Origin: Chryseobacterium limigenitum
GTDB taxonomy: Bacteria; Bacteroidota; Bacteroidia; Flavobacteriales; Weeksellaceae
Reading direction: 5' to 3'
NCBI RefSeq assembly: GCF_900114875.1
Contig: NZ_FPKW01000001.1
Location: 434,001-498,000 of the forward strand
Length of the DNA: 64,000 nucleotides
This document shows positions 52,646 to 59,924 of the stretch, one piece after another (within the stretch, counting starts at the first letter, position 1; the number at the start of each line of letters is the position of its first letter). Below the pieces are notes generated by a model, which did not search any database, had not been told where the DNA came from, and saw only the letters and a list, made by a program, of their open reading frames with translations. The position numbers were made by a program, and so were the translations under genes.

Positions 52646-53062
52646 ATGAACGTTGTAGATCTTAAAATTAAAAATTTAGTGGAATACAGAAATCAGATAT
52701 TTACAATAACTGAGATATTCCAGGATAATGAAAAAGATTATTTTGTAAAAATAGAGAATGATATTCACAATTTTTCTGTTTCAGCAGAATCTATTACCCC
52801 TATTCAGATTACTGAAGAGTGGTTAGAAAAGTTCGGTTTTTCAAGAACATACAGCTCTGAACAGCGTATCAGATATGAAAGACCGGAAACGTTCATTAAA
52901 TATGATATCGACCTGAATCCCAGAAAGATCGTAGAAGGTTTAAAAATCTACGGAAATTCTATTAAATGTAAATATATCCATGAGTTTCAGAACATTTTTT
53001 CGTGTTTATTCGGAAAAGAACCTGCTCCTGTGAACTATGGCTTATTGAAGACCGAATCTTAG
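52646..53062 (+). CDS. Hypothetical protein (phage-type conserved in Bacteroidetes)
   Basis: 138 aa, soluble. DLKIKNLVEYRNQIFTITEI then ITPIQITEEWLEKFGFSRTY resembles small proteins often seen in Bacteroidetes prophage and accessory regions (pattern: short beta barrel, PI-x-LTEEWL-x-KFGF). The C-terminal half includes YIHEFQNIFSCLFGKEP. No enzyme motif. No other phage gene lies nearby. A good terminator follows. Confidence 0.65.
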   Translation: MNVVDLKIKNLVEYRNQIFTITEIFQDNEKDYFVKIENDIHNFSVSAESITPIQITEEWLEKFGFSRTYSSEQRIRYERPETFIKYDIDLNPRKIVEGLKIYGNSIKCKYIHEFQNIFSCLFGKEPAPVNYGLLKTES

Positions 53063-53078
53063 TTTAATATATTATTAC

Positions 53079-53112
53079 AAAAAATCCACAGCTTTTCAGT
53101 TGTGGATTTTTT
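53079..53112 (+). terminator. Intrinsic terminator
   Basis: 12-bp perfect stem AAAAAATCCACA and complement with a 10-nt loop and T-run. Confidence 0.88.
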
Positions 53113-53307
53113 ATGTTGTAGGTTTTATTTTATCAGAAGGATTCTTAAAATTCTAAAAACAATCTAAATACAGTCAAAAATTTATTTTTTACCGGTTTTA
53201 AATAGTTAAAATCTCCTTAAATTTTACAATTATAAGTTAAATATCAATTTTGGAAATCTTTAAATAAGTAATTTAGCATTGCATTTTAAAAATGCACTAA
53301 TATCTTT

Positions 53308-55701
53308 ATGAAAAATATATTCTTTTTATTACTTATTTCCAGTGTACAACCTGTACTGTCACAAACTAAACTGGAAAAAGCAATTACCAATCTTGAGAAT
53401 AATTACGAACAGGAAAAAGTATACCTACTTACCGATAAATCACAGTATGCAGCAGGTGACCAAGTTTGGTTTAAAGGCTTTGTATTTAACGGTTACAACC
53501 GGACGGCATTGTCTACCACTCTATTTGTTGAATTATACGATTCTGATAAAAAATTAATAGACTGGAAAACCATACTTCTAACCAATGGTGAAGGCAGCGG
53601 AGATTTTAAACTGAAAGCAGATCTTCCCGAGCAGGTGTATTTCGTGAGGGCTTATACACCTTACATGACCAATTTTAGTGAAGACTTTCAGGTTGTTAAA
53701 ACTATTCCGATTTACAATCCCAACTCCGCTGAATCGTTAGAGATTTCTAAAAGCTCCAATTGGTCTGCCAAAGCTTTTCCGGAAGGTGGAAATTTCATCA
53801 ACGGTATGCCTACAAAATTTGCGGTAAGGTTATCAAGCGATAGTTCTTTACCAGAAAGCTGGACAGGAAAAATAATAGATGCACAAAATCCAAATGTATC
53901 TATCACAACTTTTACATCGTTTGATAAAAATGTTGCCTCTTTTAAAATAACTCCAACTTTAGGCAAAAAATATCAGGCTATAATACAAGATAATACAGGA
54001 AAAAAACAGACAATAGATTTGCCCGAAGTTGCTGGCAGCGGTCTTAATTTAGAAGTTTCCAGCTCTAAAGATGGTATTAAATACAGCTTAAAAGGAGTCA
54101 ATTTAAAACAGCAGCTTCAAAATTATAAAATTGTAGGTACTATCAATAATCATCTTGCTTATAAAGCAAATATTAATCAGTTAACGAATGAAGCTTCAAG
54201 TCTTATTCCTACAAAAATCAGCGACGGATCCAATGGTATTTTACAATTGGCCATTTTTGATGAACAGGACAATTTAGTTGCTAAAAGACTGAGCTTTATC
54301 AAGCCCAATAATTTAAAGGTTGAGAAAGCTGAAATTATCGGTAAAAATTTAAAACAAACACCAAGATCATTCAATAGTATTGATCTTTCTCCAGAATCAT
54401 ATTTTAAAAATTATACTGTTGTGGTAAGTGATGATGACGGAAGCAACAACCCAGAAGAAGAAAATATCTTGAGTAGTCTTTGGCTTACAGGAGACTTTGC
54501 TTCCAGAATAGACAAGCCGGCACAGTATTTTTCTAAAAATGCCAACAGCGAAGCTTTGGATGCCCTGCTTATTTCAGAAAATTGGAAAAGATTTGATTGG
54601 AATTCCGTCCTTAGCGGAGTTACCCCTACTATTAAAACCAGTTCTCAAAAATTTCTTTCTTATAAAGTAAAACCGATTAAAGACAATGCTATTTTGAAAG
54701 ATGCTGCTGTAACTTTGGCTTTAAAATTAGGAAAAGGACAACCTACTGTCAGCCTATTTAAAACTGATCAAAATGGATATATTTATTTAGATAACCTTAA
54801 CTTCAATGAACCTTTGGCGGTTTCGTTATTTGTAAATCCGGAAAAAGATAAAGAATCAAATACAGATAACTTATTCGTTACAGTAGAACCATTAATAAAC
54901 CCAATACAATTTAAAGGCAATTTCCCCAGTACAAAATACAAATTGGTAAAAGCAGCTGAAAGTAAAAAACTTTCTCCAACTATTTCCAGAGCCATCAATA
55001 CTCAGAAAAACAACAAAAAAACGGAGAACGTTGATGTACAAATCGAAGAAGTAAAATTAGTAGGAAAAAAACAAGATCCAAAAGAAGAATTAAACAAACA
55101 GCTGTCTAGCGGGATGTTTAATTCTGTAGATGCAACCATATTTGACTTTGTAAATGAAGACCAACATGCTGCAGGATCAACCAATATTTTAGATTGGTTA
55201 CAAGGAAGAGCTGCTGGTTTAACATTTCAAAGAAATGGTTCAGGGGAAAATGTTCCCTATATTCGTGGTAGCCAGGCTAAATTATATTTGGATGAAACTC
55301 CTACTGATCCAAGTATGATATCAAGTCTTCCTATCAGTAATATTGCGATGGTGAAAGTTATAAAAGGATCAGGATTAATAGGCAATGCCGTAGTAATCTA
55401 TACCATGAGAGGTAATCTGAAATCAAAAAATAAGGAAAAAGAAACCAAAAAAAATAACTTGGCAGTAGTAAAAGGTTATGATAAACCTTCAGAATTTCCC
55501 CTTGAAATGTTAGACGATGATTCGAAAGTCGAAAATGACACTAGAGAAACATTATACTGGAATCCAAATTTATTTGACAGCGATTATGTTCCTCCGAGAA
55601 TTAAATTCTATAATAACGACAGCGCAAAACAATATAAAGTACTTATCATAAGTTTTGATGAAGATGATAATATACTTTATGACAATCAAATCTTAAAATA
55701 A
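53308..55701 (+). CDS. Exported MG2-like protein with TonB-receptor plug domain
   Basis: 797 aa, signal peptide ending PVLSQ. Residues about 35-140 resemble an alpha-2-macroglobulin MG2 domain (EKVYLLTDKSQYAAGDQVWF, EQVYFVRAYTPYM). Residues about 610-710 form a TonB-dependent receptor plug (ILDWLQGRAAGLTFQ, VPYIRGSQAKLYLDETPTD, ISNIAMVKVIKG, VVIYTMRG), but no beta-barrel follows, only about 75 more residues. The family is common in Bacteroidetes, with unknown function; it may present a plug domain at the outer membrane. Single gene with terminators on both sides. Confidence 0.82.
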   Translation: MKNIFFLLLISSVQPVLSQTKLEKAITNLENNYEQEKVYLLTDKSQYAAGDQVWFKGFVFNGYNRTALSTTLFVELYDSDKKLIDWKTILLTNGEGSGDFKLKADLPEQVYFVRAYTPYMTNFSEDFQVVKTIPIYNPNSAESLEISKSSNWSAKAFPEGGNFINGMPTKFAVRLSSDSSLPESWTGKIIDAQNPNVSITTFTSFDKNVASFKITPTLGKKYQAIIQDNTGKKQTIDLPEVAGSGLNLEVSSSKDGIKYSLKGVNLKQQLQNYKIVGTINNHLAYKANINQLTNEASSLIPTKISDGSNGILQLAIFDEQDNLVAKRLSFIKPNNLKVEKAEIIGKNLKQTPRSFNSIDLSPESYFKNYTVVVSDDDGSNNPEEENILSSLWLTGDFASRIDKPAQYFSKNANSEALDALLISENWKRFDWNSVLSGVTPTIKTSSQKFLSYKVKPIKDNAILKDAAVTLALKLGKGQPTVSLFKTDQNGYIYLDNLNFNEPLAVSLFVNPEKDKESNTDNLFVTVEPLINPIQFKGNFPSTKYKLVKAAESKKLSPTISRAINTQKNNKKTENVDVQIEEVKLVGKKQDPKEELNKQLSSGMFNSVDATIFDFVNEDQHAAGSTNILDWLQGRAAGLTFQRNGSGENVPYIRGSQAKLYLDETPTDPSMISSLPISNIAMVKVIKGSGLIGNAVVIYTMRGNLKSKNKEKETKKNNLAVVKGYDKPSEFPLEMLDDDSKVENDTRETLYWNPNLFDSDYVPPRIKFYNNDSAKQYKVLIISFDEDDNILYDNQILK

Positions 55702-55720
55702 TTTACTCCTTAGACAAAAA

Positions 55721-55754
55721 AAAATCTGCTTCAATTCTGAGGCAGATTTTTTTT
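55721..55754. terminator. Bidirectional terminator
   Basis: Stem AAAATCTGCTTCA/TGAGGCAGATTTT (one G-T pair), long A and T runs at both ends, between convergent genes. Confidence 0.9.
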
Positions 55755-55782
55755 GTATCGATATTTTTAAATCAAAATGATA

Positions 55783-56193
55783 TTATTCATACTTCCAAAC
55801 ACCCGAAATCTCTAATAAAGTCAGTCCCGGCTGCTTTTCTCCATAGCTGAATACGCATATATATTTTGAATGGCAAGAAGAACAATCTGTTCCAAAATAA
55901 AGCGTTGGAAGATCATGTACCGTCAATTCTCCAAAATGTTGCATTCTAGTTGAAGTTTCGGAAACCATTTTGTTACTTAATAATTCACTTTTAGATAAAA
56001 CTCTGTCTTCATTATAAATTTGAAGGATCGGAAAACCAGATTCGTAAGGTTTTATCTCGACAGAATTTTCGGAACCGCAACTACAGCATGTAAAATTTGT
56101 TACAGCAGATGGAATAATTTCATCATTACTAAAAAAGCTCTTTGCGACAAGAGCTTTTTCAAGAATATTTATTTTTTTTGATATTGAATACAT
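55783..56193 (-). CDS. Zinc-ribbon protein, candidate partner (immunity) of the TNT-like lipoprotein
   Basis: 136 aa, no signal peptide, so cytosolic. Two Cys pairs, CCSC (Cys36/37 and Cys39) in NFTCCSCGSEN and CSSC (Cys104, Cys107) in GTDCSSCHSKYI, suit one zinc ribbon with a 65-residue insert (PILQIYNEDRVL...). The C-terminal segment ends GLTLLEISGVWKYE. I do not recognise a named family. It starts 13 nt after the TNT-like gene on the same strand. The toxin-then-small-soluble-gene order is the usual one for immunity proteins, but a role as transcription or folding partner is possible. Confidence 0.7.
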   Translation of the reverse strand: MYSISKKINILEKALVAKSFFSNDEIIPSAVTNFTCCSCGSENSVEIKPYESGFPILQIYNEDRVLSKSELLSNKMVSETSTRMQHFGELTVHDLPTLYFGTDCSSCHSKYICVFSYGEKQPGLTLLEISGVWKYE

Positions 56194-56206
56194 TTCAATT
56201 TATTTA

Positions 56207-56917
56207 TTACTGAATAACCGTCCCAGCTAAGTTATTATACTTTCCGCTCGGACTTTTTTTGATGGTAACTTTTATATAACCCTCCTGCGCCAGTTTATTC
56301 CATGTTTTTTGATAACCGGTTGCAGGGTCTATTGAGATTTTCCACATCGTTTGTTTCCCCTTTCCCACCTGACCAAACCAAGGAATAACATCCGCCGTTT
56401 GAGACTTGAAAGGTAATAAATTATTCAAAACATCAATCTCATAATAGAAATCATATTTATTTTCTTCCTGATTTAATGCTCTTTGGCTAAAAGTATACAC
56501 ATATCCGTTTACGATCGGGCTGGTGAAACTACCCCCAAGATTGGGAATTCCGGTTCCTGTGTAGTTTCCGATAGCACCACTGTATCTGTCAAATTTTTGC
56601 CCCATTGTAAGAGGAACTTCATCCACAATATTGTATCCGCCGTTTGCAGGAGGCCATCCGCCATTGAGGTTATTATTTTTAAATAAGGTTTCCAATTCGC
56701 TCCATTTACCCGATTTATACAGATCAAATGCCTGATTTCTGATTGGCTGACTTACCGTTCCGCCTGTGTCATAAGTTAAAGCAAATTCGTCCGCATTTTT
56801 ATAAAAAACATGGGTAACACCTCCCGTTTCATCAATAACTTCCTCTCTATCCGAGCTACAAGAAACCGACAATAATGTGACCGATACAAATAAGACATAC
56901 TTAAAAAGATTTTTCAT
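56207..56917 (-). CDS. Lipoprotein with TNT-like (tuberculosis necrotizing toxin) NAD-glycohydrolase domain
   Basis: 236 aa, lipobox LLSVSC (Cys20), so exported and lipid-anchored. Residues about 85-220 follow the TNT domain layout: GWPPANGGY (87-95), VPLTMGQKFDRYSG with Arg111-Tyr112, Tyr119, FSQRALNQ (Arg146), PWFGQVGKGKQ (179-189, Gln183 and Gln189) and LAQEGYI (209-215). In known TNT domains the Arg/Tyr/Gln residues line the NAD pocket, and the enzyme hydrolyses NAD+. About 65 residues between lipid anchor and domain could be a linker. The next gene on the strand may encode its immunity protein. Activity and target are inferred. Confidence 0.78.
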   Translation of the reverse strand: MKNLFKYVLFVSVTLLSVSCSSDREEVIDETGGVTHVFYKNADEFALTYDTGGTVSQPIRNQAFDLYKSGKWSELETLFKNNNLNGGWPPANGGYNIVDEVPLTMGQKFDRYSGAIGNYTGTGIPNLGGSFTSPIVNGYVYTFSQRALNQEENKYDFYYEIDVLNNLLPFKSQTADVIPWFGQVGKGKQTMWKISIDPATGYQKTWNKLAQEGYIKVTIKKSPSGKYNNLAGTVIQ

Positions 56918-56944
56918 AATGGTATATTAATTTTAATTGAGTTT

Positions 56945-56986
56945 TAAAAATAAAAACAGCCCTCAAATCATCGATTTCAAGGCTGT
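56945..56986 (-). terminator. Terminator or attenuator in front of the TNT-like gene
   Basis: 13-bp stem with one mismatch (56956-56968 with 56974-56986; ACAGCC/GGCTGT at the base), followed on the minus strand by TTTTTATTTTT. It lies about 30 nt upstream of the toxin-like ATG on the same strand, where no gene is known to end. Confidence 0.75.
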
Positions 56987-57386
56987 CTAACTAATAATCT
57001 TAACTAATTGAATTCTATGACATTCTAAATTATATTGGTAAAAATAAAAAGTTTTCGACGGGTAAATTACCATTGTTCAATTCCCTACTCAATCAATTAT
57101 TTTTAAAATATAAATTTATTATTACATATTTAACTTACTATATTCTATTAACTTTTCGGTTCTGCCATTATTTAAATGGCTTAATTTTTTTGTTTTGATA
57201 CGCTTAGAAAATCAAGCATTTTATTATATTAGATCATCAATAAAAAATTGATAAAAAGTGAAAAATTTCCACACTAATATATTGGGGGCAAACGGGACAA
57301 TATAAAGAGCAATCTTTATGTGATAAATTTAAGTTAAAAATTTTAAATACTAACAAATATTTTAAAAATAATTTATTACTGATATT
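56987..57386. other. AT-rich intergenic region
   Basis: About 400 nt, very AT-rich. No frame, hairpin or repeat that I can support. It should hold the promoter of whatever is transcribed into the terminator at 56945-56986. Confidence 0.5.
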
Positions 57387-57605
57387 TTAAACACACCAAT
57401 GAAGTATAATCATAGTATAATTCTTATATAATTTTCCATATGTTAGGATTTTCACAATATAATATAAAAGAAATGAATTATCAACAATACACCAATGAAC
57501 TGAATTTCCATTTGCACAATCTTTATCAATTTTAACCTGCACTTCTGTTGCTTCCTCTAATTTTTTTTGCATGAATTGCATTGGAGAAAGAAATCTCCAC
57601 AACAT
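57387..57605 (-). CDS. Possible small protein, weak
   Basis: 72-aa frame: MLWRFLSPMQFMQKKLEEAT at the start, a DCANGNSVHWC stretch in the middle and a hydrophobic C-terminus (FLLYYIVKILTYG). No family recognised. The only supports are its size in an otherwise empty gap and the minus-strand terminator downstream. It may be chance or a decayed gene. Confidence 0.22.
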   Translation of the reverse strand: MLWRFLSPMQFMQKKLEEATEVQVKIDKDCANGNSVHWCIVDNSFLLYYIVKILTYGKLYKNYTMIILHWCV

Positions 57606-57732
57606 CTTTAATATCTTAATCTAAAATTTGTTGTAAAAGTTATTTTTTCACCTTTTACATTCTTTCAAATAAGACAATTTTTAAATGATAATCTGTATAT
57701 TTTTGTTTTATCTAAAATTTCTGTCGACAATT

Positions 57733-57769
57733 CAAAAAAAAAGGATAGAGACTATTAAGCTTCTATCCT
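57733..57769 (-). terminator. Terminator of the CsbD-like gene
   Basis: 8-bp perfect stem AGGATAGA/TCTATCCT, followed on the minus strand by ten T. Confidence 0.85.
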
Positions 57770-57836
57770 CTTATTAAAACTCGTTGAAAACATATGTACT
57801 ATTTCCTATTAGTTTTAATCAGTATTTGAAAATAGT

Positions 57837-58055
57837 TTATGACAGATTTACTTCTTTTATAATATCCATTACTTCTTCACGGTTTTTTCTGAGTCTGTTG
57901 CCCATCCTGTCAAGAAGATCTATTTCTTTGCCTTCATCAAACTTTAGATCAAAATCAGTTAACTGTGAAAATTTATTTTTCAAAAGTCTTGAATTGATGT
58001 TCCAGTCTCCGATAATTTTAAAATTATTGTTGGCTATATTTCTATTAATTTCCAT
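57837..58055 (-). CDS. CsbD-like small general stress protein
   Basis: 72 aa from the ATG at 58055 (an ATG at 58112 would add 19 unrelated residues). Pattern: FKIIGDWNINSRLLKNKFSQ, then LTDFDLKFDEGKEIDLLDRM, then GNRLRKNREEVMDII, which matches the CsbD/YjbJ-type fold: G-x-W-x6-KxK(F)-x-LTDxDL-x4-G-x5-L-x-RL-x10-V. Small cytosolic stress proteins of this type are induced by general stress. It shares the area with an AraC regulator, a Lys-rich peptide and a YciF-like protein. Confidence 0.78.
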   Translation of the reverse strand: MEINRNIANNNFKIIGDWNINSRLLKNKFSQLTDFDLKFDEGKEIDLLDRMGNRLRKNREEVMDIIKEVNLS

Positions 58056-58149
58056 GATCAGAGTGATTTGTATATTATTATACAAATATCGAACCTTCGC
58101 AGTAAGAAACATTGCAAATCAATGAAGATAATTTACATATTTCATACAA

Positions 58150-58710
58150 TTAAATATCTTCCAGATTTTTAGTCCGTTTTAGTTTCAGCTGTTTATAAAA
58201 TGACGGTGAAAGTCCTGTTATCTTCTTAAACTGATTAGAAAGATGCGCTACACTGCTGTAATTGAGCTTATAAGAAATTTCAGTAAGATTAAGTTCGTCA
58301 TACAGAAGCAATTCTTTTACCTTTTCAATTTTATTCACAATGATAAAATGCTGTATGGTAATTCCTTTTACTTCAGAAAATGTATTGGCTAAATAAGTAT
58401 AGTCATATCCTAATTTTTCACTTAAATAATCTGAAAAATTCTCTTTCGGCAGCTCGTCAGAATAATGGATCATTTCTGTAATTACATTTTTTATCTTTTC
58501 AATCAGAATGCTTTTTTTATTATCAAGCAATTCTAGACCGTATTTCAGCAAGTTTTCTTTTAAAATTTCCCGTTGCTGTTTGGTAATGTCATTCAATATT
58601 TCTACAATACCAAGGTCAACAACCGCATGCTTTATGCCAAGGTTATTAAGTTCTTCGTGTACAACCATTTTGCATCGAAGGCTCACCATATATTTTATAT
58701 ATAATTTCAT
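58150..58710 (-). CDS. AraC-family transcriptional regulator (short Chryseobacterium type)
   Basis: 186 aa. The N-terminal part (MKLYIKYMVSLRCKMVVHEE, then LNNLGIKHAVVDLG) is a small helix-strand module often fused to AraC HTHs in this group. The C-terminal part has both HTHs: FSDYLSEKLGYDYTYLANTF and LTEISYKLNYSSVAHLSNQF with KKITGLSPSFYK. Likely regulates nearby stress genes. Located between the CsbD-like gene and the YciF-like cluster. Confidence 0.88.
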   Translation of the reverse strand: MKLYIKYMVSLRCKMVVHEELNNLGIKHAVVDLGIVEILNDITKQQREILKENLLKYGLELLDNKKSILIEKIKNVITEMIHYSDELPKENFSDYLSEKLGYDYTYLANTFSEVKGITIQHFIIVNKIEKVKELLLYDELNLTEISYKLNYSSVAHLSNQFKKITGLSPSFYKQLKLKRTKNLEDI

Positions 58711-58943
58711 GGCAGTATTGAATATTTCACAAAAAAATATTAATAAAACAGTTTAAATAACTGCTTATAATCTACTCAAAGTTACACTTTTAATCATTTA
58801 TTATTTTACAATGAGCTACATTAATTTCTTATTTTTCTAAACTCGTTTGAAATAAAATCTATGATTTATGCAACAAATAATAATCTATGTACAACCCTTT
58901 CGTTTTTTTATACGCGAACTTTACCTCAAAGTAAAATAATATT

Positions 58944-59075
58944 ATGTCAAAAGAAAAAGACGTCAAAAAGAAATCTGATAAAACAGCTCCTTTGAAAACG
59001 GCAAAAGAAAAAAAAGCAGATAAAATCGCTAAAAAAAATGATCGTGATAATGAGAGCAAAAATACAAGCGCTTAA
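58944..59075 (+). CDS. Lys-rich small basic protein
   Basis: 43 aa, about one third Lys (MSKEKDVKKKSDKTAPLKTA, ending NESKNTSA). The composition resembles the Lys/Ala/Thr-rich tail at the N-terminus of the YciF-like protein nearby. The ATG at 58944 follows an AAAGTAAAATAAT leader, and a good hairpin terminator comes 13 nt after the stop. Highly charged, disordered; it might bind nucleic acid. Confidence 0.55.
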   Translation: MSKEKDVKKKSDKTAPLKTAKEKKADKIAKKNDRDNESKNTSA

Positions 59076-59087
59076 ATAAATAACTAA

Positions 59088-59122
59088 AAACCTTGTTGGT
59101 ACTATTACTAACAAGGTTTTCT
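59088..59122. terminator. Terminator between convergent genes
   Basis: Stem AAACCTTGTT/AACAAGGTTT (59088-59097 with 59110-59119) with a T-run after the plus-strand stem. Confidence 0.8.
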
Positions 59123-59153
59123 CATAAAATTCCCTTCATAAATAGGGCTTTTT

Positions 59154-59744
59154 CTATTTTTTTATCGCTTTGCTATTTAAGGTAATATCTGCGACTTTTG
59201 ACAATAACTTGTCACATATTTTTTCTTCATTTAAAGTTGCCAGAAGATTTTTCAGGCAGGTTTTTTCTTTAAGAACTTTTGCGTAAGCAGCCAGCGTACC
59301 ATAAGTTGCGATTTCATAATGTTCTACTTTTTGTGCCGCAGCAATGATCCCCGCATCTCTTACAGCCCCCGGTTCAGTTTCTTCCATGATGCTTTTGCCT
59401 TCATCCAACAACCCCTGCATTGCATCGCATTTTTTAGCCTGAGCTTTTTTACCTAATGAAGCAAAACACTCTTCCAGCCTTTTTACATGCACATGAGTTT
59501 CGGCAAGATGCAGTTCAATCGCTGACTGCAACTTTTTATCCGTTGCGTTTTTATACATTTTTGGAAGAGCCTTCGTAAGCGCTCTTTCTGCCCAATAAAT
59601 ATCTTTTAAAGAATCTTCAAATAAATCTTTCAATTCTTTAGCCGCATCTTTCTTAACAGGAATTTTCGCTTGAGTCTTAGCTTGAGTCTTTGAAGGTGCC
59701 GTTTTTTTAACCGTCACTTTCTTAGCTGTTGTTTTAGTTTTCAT
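59154..59744 (-). CDS. YciF/DUF892-type ferritin-like protein with Lys-rich N-terminal tail
   Basis: 196 aa. Residues 1-34 are Lys/Thr/Ala/Pro-rich (KTKTTAKKVTVKKTAPSKTQ), a histone-H1-like tail that could bind DNA. Residues about 35-190 are DUF892: LFEDSLKDIYWAERALTKAL, LAETHVHVKRLEE, AQKVEHYEIATYGTLAAYA. The Glu and His residues of the ferritin-like four-helix bundle are present (E46, E101-type positions). YciF-like proteins are stress-induced, probably iron-binding. The tail suggests DNA protection, like Dps proteins; that is inference. Confidence 0.85.
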   Translation of the reverse strand: MKTKTTAKKVTVKKTAPSKTQAKTQAKIPVKKDAAKELKDLFEDSLKDIYWAERALTKALPKMYKNATDKKLQSAIELHLAETHVHVKRLEECFASLGKKAQAKKCDAMQGLLDEGKSIMEETEPGAVRDAGIIAAAQKVEHYEIATYGTLAAYAKVLKEKTCLKNLLATLNEEKICDKLLSKVADITLNSKAIKK

Positions 59745-59924
59745 AATTGATATAATTTAGTGATTAATTGTAGAATTTGTGTTGTAGCTCTAACAATTAT
59801 GAGACCAAAACTGAGAAAATTTACGATTGAATTAACATGCTATTAATTTATAGTCATTTTTTTTAATGTAATAAAACTCTCTTCAAAATTGTTCTATTAT
59901 TAAGCTAAAATTAATACCAATAAA

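Noticed and set aside
52646..53062. Start of a prophage
   Set aside because: Only one phage-type hypothetical protein; neighbours are chromosomal regulators and surface proteins.
53280..53296. Near-palindrome GCATTTTAAAAATGC before the TonB-plug gene as an operator
   Set aside because: AT-rich short palindromes of this type are frequent by chance here, and it has no regulator next to it.
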